Source: Adineta vaga
Lineage: Eukaryota > Rotifera
Reading direction: 5' to 3'
NCBI GenBank assembly: GCA_021613535.1
Contig: CP075495.1
Location: 6,758,001-6,822,000, forward strand
Length of the DNA: 64,000 nucleotides
Of this stretch, positions 12,159 to 25,776 are shown piece after piece (positions within the stretch are counted from its first letter, which is position 1; each line of letters begins with the position of its first letter). The notes beneath the pieces are model-generated. The model was not told where the DNA came from. It saw only the letters and a program-made list of their open reading frames with translations, and did no database searches. The translations under genes and the position numbers were made by a program.

Positions 12159-12971
12159 AAAAAAGCATCCGAAAAACTTACTTCTTATCATTTCTTCTTC
12201 GTCCATTTTTATTATTATTATATCAATGGTCATTCCACGAAAGTTCATTTCATCTTTCTCTTTTTTCTCTGCGTGCATGTTTGGGCTGCTGTTATTTTCT
12301 TTTTTCTGTGTTTTCTCTCTTTCTTTCTGTTTATTCTTCTAAACTGTAAGCAGCACAATCGAACAATCATATGATTATTATTATCATTATTATGAATATC
12401 ATTCCAAAAAAAACCAAGTCGTCATAACCGTTTGATTCCATTAATTGACCATCTTATTTGATATGTTTCTTTCATTGATAACGTATAGTTAACTAAAAGT
12501 TATCGTATGTTTATTCTTGAAGAAACAAAAACTTCTCTTTTTTCGTCTCTTTTCCGTCTTTGAAAGTGTGCTTGTGTGTGTGTATGTAGTTAAGACAACT
12601 AAGAATTTCATCGTGTTCGTTATTTCCTTTATTTCGTCTTGTTCTTCTTTCTTCTTGTGGTCTATTAGTTCCTATTTTTTCCGTGCTTTCTTGCTCGTTG
12701 ATCTTGAAAATAAACACCCATTCGCACACGTATGCACATATTCAACTTCAGACTATCCTTATTTTAGTTGCATGATTAGAGTAAAATCAAAATCAGTCGA
12801 TGATATGGAAGAAAACTACTTTTCAATATAAAATACATTAAAAAAAAGATTGGATGTAGAAGAAGAGAATAACTTATTTTCTTCTTTTTAGAGTGGTTTT
12901 AAATTTATAAGTATCAGCTACTAAGACATTCTATGTGTTTTTTGATGAAACTGTGTCTTTTGTAGATATTC
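12159..12971 (+). other. ERM 3' region and GPATCH3 upstream region
   Basis: This AT-rich noncoding stretch has a pyrimidine-rich part at about 12180-12340. It probably holds the ERM 3' UTR. It ends in TTTTGTAG (AG at 12964-12965), six bases before the GPATCH3 start codon, which looks like a splice acceptor (a 5' UTR intron or a spliced-leader site). No gene is seen. Confidence 0.5.
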
Positions 12972-14712
12972 ATGTCTTCGAAAGCTGTCACTAGTGCCAC
13001 AACTGATGAACCATTCACAATTGTACTTATTTCTGCAATACCGAAATCATTTCGTTCATCTGATTTAAGAAATTTCTTTTCATTATTTGTTGAAACACAA
13101 GCTTTTCGATGCTTCCATTTTCGTCATCGACCAATGCCACCATCATCAGCAAATGCTGTGAGTGTATCTCAAATGTGTTTTGTACAAGTTTATAATAAAC
13201 GTTTAAATGAGTTCATGCGTCTTTATCATCGAAAACATTGGATTAATTTAAAAGGCAATTATCTATCAACGCTCTGTCTTATTAGTAAAGTAACAAACGA
13301 AGATAATGGTAGGTAGATTATGATAAAAGAGACACTGTTATACTGTTTTTATTTTATTTTAAGATCCTTCGATAACGAATAATTTAATTGAATTAAAACC
13401 TCCAAAACAGCTCTATCCTCAAGGTAATGTTGGAACACCTACTTCTTATTTTCTCAATGAAATTAATGCATGTCGATTACCATCAACAATTATTAGTAAG
13501 GATTGATATCTTTTGAATGCCAGAAAAGCAATTATTTTATATTTTTATTTAGAAAAACTAGGACTTGTATTTCCAAAATGTCGATCGAAACGAAAATATG
13601 GATGTGTTGGTTTTGATTATGGTACCATTGTTGAACAAGATGACGATGATAGTGACGAAGAAAGGGAGAAAAAAGAGAGCGTTGATGATATGGAATTAAA
13701 AACTGGTCAAGGTCATGAAATTCTTTCGGAACAGGATAAAGTTACACTTGATAAGTTAAATCAACAGTCGGTAAGAGAAATTCTCGTTAAGTTTCGTACT
13801 CTACGCATGTAAGTTTAATTTTTAGGAAGAAGCTGAACGTAAAGAAGATGATATTACAACATCGGCGGAAGATAAGCGACTTGATGAAGAAGAAGATGAA
13901 CTTGAAGAATGGGATCGACATGAAGCTCAATATGATGATGTAACAAAACAAGATCGAACATCACCTTATTTTTTCGAACATAAAATTGAATTGAAATGGG
14001 AGAAAGGTGGTAGTGGTTTAGTATTTTATACAGATGATGTATTTTGGAAAGAACACGAAGGTCGAGACTTTGATAATTTGGATATGGCTGATGATATAGA
14101 TATTGATATGCGTATATATCATGAAAGCGCAGGTAGGTTTGAAGAAAAAAAAGATTAATTCTCATTGAATTTATATAATTTTGATATGATAGGATCGGCC
14201 GATCGAGATGGAAATGAATTACAAAGTATACGTCGAGAAGAAGATCTTCGTCAAGGTCGTATATCAAATGAAACTGATTCAGAACATAAACGAATTGGTG
14301 TTTTCGAAAAACATACAAAGGTAACTTTTTTCTTCGATATTTTTATAGTTTTTATTATGAAATAATCGAATTCAAGGGTATTGGACGTCGACTATTGGAA
14401 CGCTCCGGATGGCGTGATGGTCAAGGCCTTGGATCTTCGGTGATGGGTATGGCAGAAGCATTGACTGCTGATGGTGGAAAGTTATCAGTAAAAGACAAAA
14501 CCGGTCTAGGGTATACAGGCGAGAAGATAGAACGAAATCCATACAAACGAATGACTACGTCTAGTAGTAATCAACAACAAGATGTACGTATCACAACAGC
14601 GTATGATAATACAGAAGAAACTGATCCAGCAGAAGCACATGATCGTCGATGGGATCCGACGCGAAATAAAAATCGTTCGCGTCATATTAAGAATGTTTTC
14701 ATGAAACCATAA
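12972..14712 (+). CDS. GPATCH3: G-patch domain-containing protein 3, 6 exons
   Basis: This is a nuclear G-patch protein; in vertebrates GPATCH3 is linked to transcription and antiviral signalling control. Exons are 12972-13308, 13364-13495, 13553-13770, 13826-14132, 14193-14320 and 14377-14712, joining to 485 residues. Matches to the family are ordered: an N-terminal RRM-like part with AIPKSFRSSDLRNFFSLFVE and CFHFRHRP, then PQGNVGTPTSYFLNEINACR, an acidic middle, the strongly kept EIELKWEKGGSGLVFYTDD, then VFEKHTKGIGRRLLERSGW leading into the G-patch (DGQGLGSSVMGMAEAL ... GLGYTGEK). The start follows an acceptor-like AG by six bases. A poly(A) signal lies 20 bases past the stop. Confidence 0.93.
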
Positions 14713-14731
14713 ATATTATCAAATTTTTTGT

Positions 14732-14737
14732 AATAAA
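14732..14737 (+). terminator. Poly(A) signal of GPATCH3
   Basis: AATAAA lies 20 bases past the stop codon. The rest of 14713-15126 separates GPATCH3 from convergent EI24 and shows no gene. Confidence 0.55.
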
Positions 14738-15126
14738 TTTTATATACAAGATTATCTATTCTCATAATATTCTACAGTTGATAAAGATCATTCAAAAAGT
14801 TTTCTCCTAATCTTTCTAACTGAGTCAATCATTATGTTAAGAAATACTTTATTTTTATATGAAAACGTCTGCGAAATTATATAAATCATCTAGATCTTAC
14901 TTTATGTACACGCAAAAAAAAAGATTACATGAAGTCAACTGTTTCTTTGTTAAACAATCATCCGCAAATGACAAACGAAAAAGAAAGAAAATATACAAAT
15001 TTTGTCTTCTCTGTTCTCTTTTAACATTCTCAACTTTGTATGATAAGAAACGACAAAATGCGCATGTTAAATTAGATGTAAATGAACAAAAGAAAAACTT
15101 CACCGGCGATAACAGTATACATATGA

Positions 15127-16112
15127 TCATTGGGATGTTGTTACTACAGATGGAGATCGTTTATACTTGAGCAAATCGAATAGACGACTTGTTAAACGAA
15201 TGCATCCAGCAAAAATATTCAGTGGTACAATAGCTGTTTGTGATGGTTGTAATTTAATACGTTCATTAAAATTGACGGATGTTGCAGCAACAATAGCAAA
15301 TGGAAATAAAATCGAAAAGATACATTCATTAACAATAATTGATTTAAAAAGTTGCGTTGAAAGAATTGTTAATGGAAGGCCAAAACCAAGAAAATATGGC
15401 CAATATAATTCAATACGTTCAATACGTTGTTTAACACTTAAATTGGCATATATCCATGCATATTCGAATGCATAAAATGAATAGAGTAAACAAAGACACA
15501 TATTACCAATGATTGTGTTCAGAATTGGAATTGGTATAAGTAATACCAATGTTGATTGAACGAGAAAGAATATTTGCATTACTATACTAAATAAAACATC
15601 ACTAATAGAACGTGCAAGTGATAATGCCGGTAAAGGACGATTATTTTTTGTTAATTTCTTAAAGACAACATCAGCAATATCACGAAACCAATATGAATTC
15701 ACAAATTTCGATATAATAAATGCTGGTATGAGCCATAAAGAATTGAATGTGTAAGTTAATATATGTTGAATGATTAATAATGGTCGAGATGTTGATGAGG
15801 AATCTAATCCAGCTAATGTATAGAATAATCGACGAAAGATAGGTAAGAAAAGATAATTAAAACAAAGCATGCCACTAGAAGTATTCCACCATTGAATAAA
15901 CATAAAAGTGCTAAATTTGATTTAACACGTTTTGTATCCGATGTTGAAGATTGTTTCGGTTTTGGTTGATGTGGATGCAATTTCGTAGATTGTTTCTCCG
16001 ATGGTTTCTTACTGAAATCATCATCAATTGTTAATACATTGAATGAATTTCGAACAGAATCATATAGACCTCGACGAAATAAATCAATATAGGATGAAAG
16101 ACGAGAAGTCAT
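15127..16112 (-). CDS. EI24: EI24 (etoposide-induced 2.4) membrane protein, one apparent frameshift
   Basis: This is an ER multi-pass membrane protein involved in autophagy and the p53 response in vertebrates. It is intronless here. The start MTSRLSSYIDLFRRGLYDSV is chosen because an AG acceptor lies two bases before it and it aligns with the vertebrate N-terminus. Hydrophobic segments and family strings follow: NGGILL, LWLIPAFIISKFVNSYWFRD, LARSISDVLFSIVMQIFFLV, LLYSFYAFEYAWIY, YWPYFLGFGLPLTIL and CIFSILFPFAIVAA. The frame changes near 15855-15865, inside the first membrane segment. Upstream codons read ...NGGILLVACF, and downstream codons read ...CFNYLFLPIFRR one base back, so one base is missing relative to an intact gene. 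No GT-AG pair fits in the gap. This may be an assembly error in a T-rich run or a real lesion. With one base added the length would be 328 residues, close to the family norm. Confidence 0.85.
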
Positions 16113-16728
16113 ATCTAAAACTAAATACACTATTCAACAATCTAGAATCATCAGCGAAATAGTTCTATTATATATCAGATATATAGCCCACGTATAATGT
16201 CACTGGTTACTTGCTATTATTTAATGGATAAGTCTCGTGCCTAGGTTATATGATATCATATGATATGACTTCATGACAAATATTCTACTAAAATCGAAGG
16301 ATATGTACTATTTGTAAAAGAAATATGTATGACATTGAAAAATGAAGTAAAGAAATGTAAATTAGATTTTAGTTGAAAATTTCCAATAGATATAATATCC
16401 ATTCATTATCTCAAAGAATAATAGTAAGGTAACGTGGTAGATATAGATGTATAAAGTAGATTCGCATTTGATTAGCTATTGGTTGTTATTTAGCTCCAAT
16501 TAAAATCTTTAATACATTCTACTTTTTATTCTTATATATATATATGAAAGAAATGATTTTAATTGATGATTTATCTATGGAATAAAATTTTCTAAAATGA
16601 AATAAACATTTCAACGACGAGTGACCTCTTCGTAACTATCTAGCAACATGGTTGTTACAAGTAATAAAGAATCTGTGACAACCAAACGAAGAGATTTTGC
16701 TTTCTAACAAATCATAGAACGAGACAAA
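16113..16728. promoter_or_regulatory. Shared divergent upstream region of EI24 and CFAP65
   Basis: This is 616 bases between two divergent start codons. It is AT-rich, with a short palindrome-like CATATGATATGA cluster at about 16245-16270 and a (TA)n run at 16535-16544. No coding frame is seen. It presumably holds both promoters. Confidence 0.45.
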
Positions 16729-19700
16729 ATGCCTGGTCTTATTCGTTTGAAACAATCAGGACTTGCTCCATTAGAATCGAACAATGGAGTTACACAGAGT
16801 CTTATCTATCGAGATTCCAATGCACGAGTAACATGGGATGGTATTGAAACATATAAACGATGTCTCTATCGTAATTGGATACCAGGTGAAGAATATACAG
16901 AAGTTTTAACGTTTAAAAATTTATCTGGAAAAAATGTGACATTCACATATGAAGTACCTAAAACACAATATTTTCAAACAATTTATCCTCGACGTTTAAC
17001 ATTAAGTCAAGGTATATAGATAAATACGTTGTTTTTCTTCAAATGTTTTTCATTATATTAATTTAATTATAGGTGTGACATTTAGTTTACCAATTCAATT
17101 TAGTCCTTTAGAAAAAATTCCATATGTTGATGAACTTGTTGTTTATATTAATCAAATACCACGTCGTATAACTCTTGCTGGTCTTCTACCACAATATCGT
17201 TTAAGTGTTGAACCTAAAGAAATTAATTTTGGTTATTGTGCTGTTCAAGATATACAATCTCGTTCATTTAAATTACGTAATACAGGTGATTTAGAAACAA
17301 ATATCGAATGGAATTCAAATGAACCATTTACTATTGAACCACGTGAATGTATTTTGTCTGTCGGTGGTATACAAACATTTACCTGTACATTTCAACCACA
17401 ATGGGCATTGATTTATGTCGGTACAGCAACGTGTATCTATGGAAATCAATCTGTATGTGAATTACGTCTACATGGAACTGGAAAATTTCCACATATTGTT
17501 GTACAATCGGATGATGGAGCTTGTGATCAAAATAGTGGGAATGTTTTAGTACGTTTTGGAGATATGCCAATGAATGGTTCATTAAAACGCGAATTAATTC
17601 TTATTAATCAATCAGCATTTCGTGTACCTTTTCGAATTGAATCATTACCAGGTGTAGCTAAATTTGATACAGCTTTTCGTTTTAATAGAATGGAAGGAAT
17701 AGTAGAAGCAGGAAAACGACAAACAATTGCTGTTAAATTTCAACCAAGAGCATGTGAACAAAGTTATAAAGATTATTTCAATATTAATACTCAACACGGA
17801 AATCTTATAGCAGCTGTTGTAGAATGCAGTGGTCATGCAATAGAAAACTATATTCAAATTAATCATCAAAAAATTATTTTTGGACAAGTGTTAACGGTAA
17901 GATATGATAAAAAAAACTTCTTTTTTTGCTCCAAGTAAAGTATACCTAATCGATGCAAATAGAGTTTATAAAACACAGTAGTTTGTTTAACTAAATAATT
18001 ATCGAGAAGAAACAATTAATCGGATAGATAATATCATTTGATCAAATATTGAAAACTATTCTAGAACAGTAAATCAAGTCGTATCATCGAAATCTTCAAT
18101 GAAAAAGGCAGAACTCCGGCACGTTTTCAAATCTATACATCTTCTGATAGTCCATTTCAATTTTCTGTTCAAAATGGTTTGTTACCTGGTGATGGAACAA
18201 AACAAACAATTATCGTTACATTTGTTCCTGTTCATCCAATGGGTTATTATAAAGTTGTTCCAATTCTTATTGAATATCAATCACCCATTCTTCTCGAACT
18301 GATTGGTACATGTCATTCTGATACAGGCAAACCACCCGTATTAAATGATCGTTATCTCTCAAATTTTAAACGACATGTTTCACGTCATTTAGCATTGTAT
18401 CCATTTGAAATGCTTGGCGATTATTTACAGCGAGGAAAATTAACTTCCGATGAATATGGTTCACTTGTCGAAGTATCTGATTCACCTTTAAGTAATGATA
18501 GTAAAGCAATAAAAGATGAACGTGAATATCTTCTTCCACCATTTCCGAATCCATTAAAAGATAATTATTTCTATTGGTTTTCTCATGAAGATAATACAAG
18601 ATTTGAATATGTAACGTTAAGTGAAACATGTTTCTTATTTGATCATTGTATATTAGATACAACAAATGAATGGCAACAAAGTTTGACAGTTACTAATATA
18701 ACTCGAGGAAAATTAACGTTAGTATGGCTTCCAACAGATGCAACAACTTTTTCGATATTACCAGTCGAAGCAGAAATTTTACCATTAAAATCTACGGCAT
18801 TTCGAATTATATTTCGACCAACAGTGATAGATACATTCTATACAAAACATTTCGAAGGTTATGTTTCATATAAAAATCAACGTGATTTTACACTTGTACC
18901 TGATTATGGTATTTCATTACCTGTACAATTAGATATTGCTTGTATTGGTAATACATTACGAATGAATCATGAAGTTGTTCCATCATATCAATTCGATCGT
19001 GATATTATTATCTTTCCACCCATTGGTGAACAAACATCAAATTATCAAACATTAACACTAACAAATAATGGTACAACACCATTAATTTATCGTTTTCTTT
19101 CGACAAATGATGATAGTACAAGTCAATTTACATTTAAACCATGCAATGGTTTTATTAAACAAGGTGACTATACGATAATCATTGTTCGTTATAAACCCAA
19201 TCATTCCAATATAAATACTGATATTCATCAAGAACGTATAATAGTACGTTTGAATGAACGTGAAAAATTCGATAAAATTTTACATGTTTTTGCTACACAA
19301 GAAAAAGCTCGATTATCAATACCGAATAATGGTCAAATTCATGCTTTAACAACATGTGTTGGTTTAAGTTCTGAAACACATATTCAATTAAAATCATTAA
19401 CTCGTTCTCCATTAGAATTTAATTGGACGTTAGATAAAAATATTCCATTCATACGTATTGAGCCATCAAGTGGAACTTTTAATCCATACGAAGAAAAAGA
19501 TTTTCTTGTCACATATTCACCAACAGAAGAAGGAAAAACTGCAATGGCTGCTAAATTAACTTGTTGGGTGGGTGATCGAATAAAACAAGGTGCTGAAAAT
19601 TATCATATTACTATTCATGCATCGACACGTGAAGGCTTTCTTCGTGCTAGTGAGACACATCATGATATTGGTCCAGTTGAATTAGGTACATCAACTACTT

Positions 19701-22668
19701 ATGATCTGTACTTTACAAATGGTGGTGATTGTTTACTTCGATATCGTCTTTCGATTAAACAATCAATATTAAATAATACGAATAATAATAATAAATCAAC
19801 TGATGAAGAAGAAGAAGAAATGCCTATATTAGAATTTCTTTCGAATCAAGATAGACAAGGTGAAATCGATGGTAAAGCAAAAGTTTGTATACCATGTCGT
19901 ATTCATCCATTTAGTCGTTCAAATTATCAACTTGACTTCTACTATGATTTATTAGATGATAATAATCAAAATTTAAATGAACATAGTCATCATTTATGTA
20001 CATTAACTGTACATGGTGTGTATCCACATTTAGCATTCATTGATATTCTTGGTTCACAACAAGCAGCAACATTAAGCAAAGGTCTCCTATCACAAGCATT
20101 TAATTTAACAAAAATCAATGCTCTTTTAGCAAAAGAACCAACAGCGGAAGAATTAACCTATGCAATTAATTCTCATAATGAAAATATTACTGATTTAACA
20201 AAGAAAAAGAAATTAAATAGTGAAATAACACCAATACCACCTGATGATCAACCTGAAGCAATTACATTCAATTTTAATGCAGCACCTATTGACTCACCGC
20301 CATCAGAAGTTCATTTATTATTAGAAAATTGTAGTGATCTCGATACAACATGGACATTTCTTTTTCCAAAAGATCTTCAATGTGAATTAGAATATTGGTC
20401 ACGAACAGGAGAATTTTCTGAAGAAGAATTAAATGATATGAAATTACAGGATAATAAAATCTTTAATATTACACCGAGAAAAGGTTTTCTAAAGAAAGGT
20501 TCAAATGTTACTGTAACAATTTCCTATAAGCATATCTTTTCTGGTCAACATACATTACCAGCTATATTTAAAGTTGGAAGAAGTCGAAAAATTATGTTGA
20601 ATCTTGTTGGAATAAGTGTAGAACCTGAAGAAGTTTATATTCAATTTTATTCCACTCTACATCATTTATTACCTGTTGAATTGGGTGCACAAGGAGCACC
20701 TGTACAACAATATGAATTATACAATGGTGGTACAATACCCATTCATTTTCAGGTATGAATACTAGTCAGATGCGAATGGATCTTATTATAATTCTAATGA
20801 ATCTATGGCGTGTAATATCTTTCGTATTTTATAGGTTGATATGAGCCAATTAGAACAAGTATCTATTGCTAATTATGGTTTTTGGGTTCTCGATTGTCTT
20901 ACTCCAGAAGGTATCATCGCTCCAAATAAAAGTTTCATAACTCAATGGGTATTCAATCCACTTGAAGCACGTGAATATACATTTAATATCAAGATTGATT
21001 TGGAAAATTGTGATCCAGCATTAATTACATTTATTGGCCATGGTTTTGATAAACGTAATATACCAGTTGATATTGCCAAATCTTTAACAACTCATCTTGA
21101 AACAACAAAACAATTGAATTTAAACGAACGTTTAGCATCATTAACAGCAGATCGTATGAATTTTGGTAATCTACCATTATTTACGAAACAACGTCATGTT
21201 ACATTCTTGAAAAATCAATCGAATAAAGATGCTATTTCATTTATTTGGCATGTCACGAATCCTGAACAAGTTCGACATATACGAATTCAACCAGGTTTGT
21301 TTTGTTTTCTGTTCTCTTTTTATATCAATTCATAATCTTTTTTATGAATAGTTCGTGGAAAAATTCAACCTCGACAATCATTACCAATCAAAGTTACATT
21401 TATGGCGATTGAAGCACCTGCTTTTCATGATATTGATCTTGTTTGCGAAATATACAATGAAACAACACTTGAACAATACAATCTTGATGTGAAAAAATGG
21501 GAACGTAATATTCAACAAAGATGGGAACATTTTGAAATCGACGATGAAGAATATGAACGATGTTTACGTAGTGGCGTCATTAATGAGAATGAAAAACCAT
21601 TACCAGTCAAAAGTCGTTCATTACAAGGTTCAACATTAGAAATGTGTCAAACATTACCACCCGTTGTTGTTAATCATGAGCTCGAAGAAACGAATATTGA
21701 TCGTGTAAGACGTCAACGTTCACTTACGAAAAAACAAATGAATACAAGACCACAGATGCCTGCACCAGAATTATTACATTTAGCTTTCACAGCACGTACT
21801 TTAGTTTATAATGAATATGTTGATCTATGTAATGATACAAGTCAATTAGAGAAATTCTTTATTGATACATGTTTAGGTAAGAAAAAAAAATCATTTCTAA
21901 TATGAGTTTGTTTCGATTTTATCAATCGATTTTTTTCTAGGTGGTGATTATCGAAATGTAAATCCTAAGAAACGTTCGAAACCAATTGAAAGAAACAATG
22001 ATGGAAATAATCAATCCGATGATAATAATAACGATGATGATGATAGATTATTAGTCAAAGGTGAAGAAGCTGATTTACTTCGTACAACATTATCTGATCT
22101 TTTACGAAATCTTTTATGTGATCGTGTTTTTGCTGATACTTTACCTGAAATGATAGCTGAATCAATTCCTTTCTTTGCACAATTACAATACACACCATCA
22201 TCGAAAACAAACAACGAACAACGACTAAATAGTGGATCATCAAAAGATTATGTCAATGTTGTCGAAGGTGAACAAAGTCTAGTTTGGTCAAGTGTTGATC
22301 AAGAAAATACATCCATGCATACAAAAACAATCCAATCCAATGTACACCAACATCCAAAATCTATTCTTTCAGTATCATCATCATTATCTGATTTCGAACA
22401 CAAACAAACGATGGTTGTATCTGAACATGTATCTAGTAATCCTAATATGACATCATTAACAGAAGATATCTTAGAAAATACGCTATGGAATATCTTACAG
22501 GAAGCATATCATGATGAATTTAGTTTAACAGCTCGACCACGTTTAATTGCTTTACCACCAAAACGTCAATCTCCTTTAATACCACAAGTTCATATTCAAC
22601 AACCTGATTCTAATCAATCAAGTTTTATGGCACCACCTCCTCTCATTATGACAGAATGTTTTGATTAA
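16729..22668 (+). CDS. CFAP65: Cilia- and flagella-associated protein 65, 6 exons
   Basis: This is an axonemal or central-apparatus protein built of repeated ASH/MSP-like Ig folds and needed for motile cilia. Exons are 16729-17011, 17073-17896, 18065-20752, 20835-21294, 21352-21876 and 21941-22668, joining to 1835 residues, close to vertebrate CFAP65 (CCDC108). The N-terminus has WDGIETYKRCLYRNWIPGEE and YTEVLTFKNLSGKNVTFTY. Successive Ig-like blocks follow, for example EPKEINFGYCAVQDIQSRSF, then NEKGRTPARFQIYTSSDSPF. A region diagnostic of the family is YPFEMLGDYLQRGKLTSDEY. Exon 3 alone is 2.7 kb. The last exons code an acidic, low-complexity C-terminus with DILENTLWNILQEAYHDEFS. Splice phases agree at every junction. 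It presumably serves a ciliated tissue. Confidence 0.92.
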
Positions 22669-22751
22669 CAGTGATTGTATTTAGCAACGTTGGTTTTCTT
22701 TTTCTATTCATAATAATAATAACAATATTATTTTTTTTCTTTTCTGCTTTA

Positions 22752-22757
22752 AATAAA
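22752..22757 (+). terminator. Poly(A) signal of CFAP65
   Basis: AATAAA lies 84 bases past the CFAP65 stop, in the 180-base gap before the convergent kinase gene. Confidence 0.5.
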
Positions 22758-22848
22758 AAATAAAAGAAAAATCGTATTGGAATTGATTCATTTCATCAAC
22801 TATACACTCATTACAAATAATCAGTAGAATAACAAATATTATTAAAAA

Positions 22849-24355
22849 TCAAAACATTCGAAATTCTTCTTCATGTAGATTATGTCTTGACACACGAATT
22901 GGTTCTTCTGCTTGATTAAGTGATGAGGGATCTAATGGATCTTTTTTCGCTGGTTTATCTAATTGATACAAGAAAAAACATATACTCATGTCGATTCTTT
23001 CGATAATACATTTACATGGTATACTATTTGGATTTTCTGTTTGATGATAGATTTTAACAAAATTAATACTATCAAAAAACGGATGATTTTGTATATCTTT
23101 ATTTCCATTTGCCATACATCCAAGTCGTGTTGTAACATCAATAACAAGAATTTTTTTTATCAGATCAGTTAATTCATTTGAAAATGATGACGGACATGTA
23201 TAACGTTGATTAACAATAGCTCTTTTGTTTTCGACATATATATATATATATATTTCATTTTAAAGAGCAAAAGAAAAACATATATCCAGACATACTCATA
23301 TAATTGAATATGATCTTTGCCGGAAAATGGTGGTTGACCAGCAGCCATTTCAAAACATAAAACAGCAAATGTCCACCTACGATTAAATAATCGAAGAATC
23401 AAGTTTATTTTCTTCCATTTTACAAACCAATCAACAGATTTTCCATAACCTTTATGTTTAATAATTTCCGGCTATAGAAAACAAATTAACAATTCTAAAT
23501 TTTTTATCATCATTGTTAATTTACTGGTAGATAATCCGGTGTACCACATAATGTATATGTTCTGCCGGTAACATGTTTTGCAAAACCAAAATCTGTCACT
23601 TTCAAATAACCATTTTCTGCTATTAAAATATTTTCTGGTCTAAATTATCAGACAAATCAACGGAACTGTATCTACAAATGTTAGAACAAACTTACTTCAA
23701 ATCGCGATATCTAACAGAAATAAAACATCTTTTCTCTTTCAATATTTTAAAATGAACTTACAACACATCAAAATGATGTAAATATTCGAAGACAAGAAAT
23801 ATTTGAGCTGCATAAAATTTCACATGTTTTTCATTAAATTTTCCTGTATGTCTTAAATAAGTAAATAAATCACCACCTAAAGCAAAATATTCACAATTTT
23901 TCTGCACAACAAAAAAAACAAATTCAATCATCTTTACCACTAATATATTCCAAAGATAAGTAGAAAAATGAATTATCTTTAAATGAAAAGAAATATCGAA
24001 CTGTATTCGGATGTTGTAAAGCATATAACACTCGACGTTCATTTAATGTATGATCAATTTGTTTATAACGAATTAATTTTCGTTTATCCATGACTTTTAT
24101 TGCATAAAATTTATTACTCTCCATTTTATTGTGATTCTCATTTTTTAATAGAGCTAGGACAACTCGACCAAATGAACCTCGACCAAGTGTACGTATCAAT
24201 TGAAATTTATCTAATGTTATCGTTGCATCACATGGTGATACACGAGACCAACGTTGTTTGAAATGATCTATTAATTCGACATCTTCATTTGTATTTGCAT
24301 AGGAAATATATTGATAAAGTTCATTTTTAGCACCACGAATTAATGATGATGACAT
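22849..24355 (-). CDS. PKA catalytic subunit-like AGC protein kinase, 8 exons
   Basis: Exons (minus) are 24355-23938, 23876-23762, 23710-23696, 23639-23525, 23471-23428, 23376-23296, 23221-23016 and 22958-22849, joining to 367 residues. The order matches PKA: a helical N-tail (HFKQRWSRV), the glycine loop [12 protein letters not shown], the ATP lysine in [42 protein letters not shown], the catalytic loop [18 protein letters not shown], the activation segment [16 protein letters not shown] with its phospho-Thr site, [20 protein letters not shown], and a C-tail ending in FRMF, the FxxF hydrophobic motif. Differences from canonical PKA-C are an insert of about seven residues between the glycine loop and the ATP lysine, P in place of A before PEI, and a divergent C-tail. 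The third exon is 15 bases. It has no N-myristoylation Gly. It could be a PKA-C or PRKX-type paralogue. Confidence 0.88.
23236..23253. repeat. (AT)n microsatellite in a kinase intron
   Basis: This is an alternating AT run just upstream of the acceptor of kinase exon 7, on the coding strand side. Confidence 0.8.
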
Positions 24356-25776
24356 TCGAGAATATATTTTATTCGAAAAAATGCTTTATGGAATGATCGT
24401 ATCATTCATCAATATTAAAGAAAAACATGAAATTATTCGAATCAATTTCGTAGATATAACGCGCCTTTTAGATATTATTTGATTGATCAATGTTTAGATG
24501 TACTTGAAAAAGTTTCAATCCATACAAAATGATTTAAGAAAAGACTCGCTCCAGCTCTTGAAATAGTTAAGCACTTTGAGCAAAATGAGTGTCTTTGTAT
24601 GATAAAATAAATAGTTGCGTGTTCAATGTTTATTTGATTCAATCTTTTTGAATCAGAACCTTTTTTTTGACACAAGCTTATATTGACAATTAGATTGAAC
24701 TTGATGAAGAAATAACATTCTTAAGAGAATGGAAGCTCAACGCCAAGAATTTGGACTAACGAAACAAAAATGAACAATTTTTTTTTCATTAGTAGAAAAA
24801 AAAGTAGGTGAAAATCATAGAATTCATTATAAAGAATCTTTACGAACAAAATCTAGAAACCTGTTATACAAATTATTTTATCAAAGAATTCTTATCAAAT
24901 CGAAAGAAAAATCTAACGAACAGATGAACAACCTTCACATTCTTCTCACTATTTGTCAAGTGAAGCCGAATAAAGTTACTTAATCTGATTGATTCACTAT
25001 TGGCACAGTTCAATTCAAAAATGATTTCTCACTGTACGTCTTAGATTTTCTAAGATTTCTTTTCATGCATCAATCCTCTATCAAAACCTATTTCTCTTTA
25101 CACCAGTCCTTCTAGAAATACTTTCAATTACTAATAGCAACTTTTTTTTCATCTTTTGATATGTTCATTTTTTTTATCTCCTATTAAAAAGATCCTTACA
25201 TTTTCTGTTCTCACTTCTTTTTCTCTAACACTAATTTGGCTTTTTTTTCGTATTTCAATGGCAACGTACAACATGTCAGAGTTTCAAATTTCTTTTCAAC
25301 ATTCGCAATTTCAATCAGCAAGTACATTCACAATGGGGTTTTTTCTTGTCCTACCATTCTATTTAATAAAACGTAATTCATTATTTATAACAATGACTCA
25401 AATAATCTTCCATAATACTTTGTTTTGATTGATGCTTAAAAGAAACTAACGATAATGATGTGTTGCTAAAGAAATAATAAGATATATTTCTTGGAAAGAA
25501 AAACGACGAAAGATATCTTCTCTTTTCATTTCTTTCCTTCTCAATAGATCAGAATACAATCAGTCCAATTTCTCATATTATACACCCACAAGTCTTCTGC
25601 TTCCATAGTAAAACGAACAACAGTTACAAATCAAGTGCTATGATCAGTTTACGTTTTGTTAGACCAAAATCAGAATGAAAGAATAAGAAAAAGAATCGAA
25701 AAGGTAGCAATAACATTATTAACAATAGGTTAAGACGTTTATTGAAAGAGACAATAGAAAAAGAAAACAGTTCGTA
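24356..25776. promoter_or_regulatory. Divergent upstream region of the kinase and mucin genes
   Basis: This is 1.4 kb of AT-rich DNA between two divergent starts. Open frames here (for example 25156-25428) are hydrophobic by base composition and carry no recognisable domain or splice support. It probably holds both promoters and 5' UTRs. Confidence 0.4.

Noticed and set aside
13854-14318. Minus-strand 154-codon frame
   Set aside because: It is the antisense shadow of GPATCH3 exons 4 and 5; its Leu/His-rich composition is what AT-rich codons give in reverse.
25156-25428. 90-codon frame before the mucin gene
   Set aside because: Composition matches translated pyrimidine tracts; no recognisable feature beyond chance hydrophobicity.
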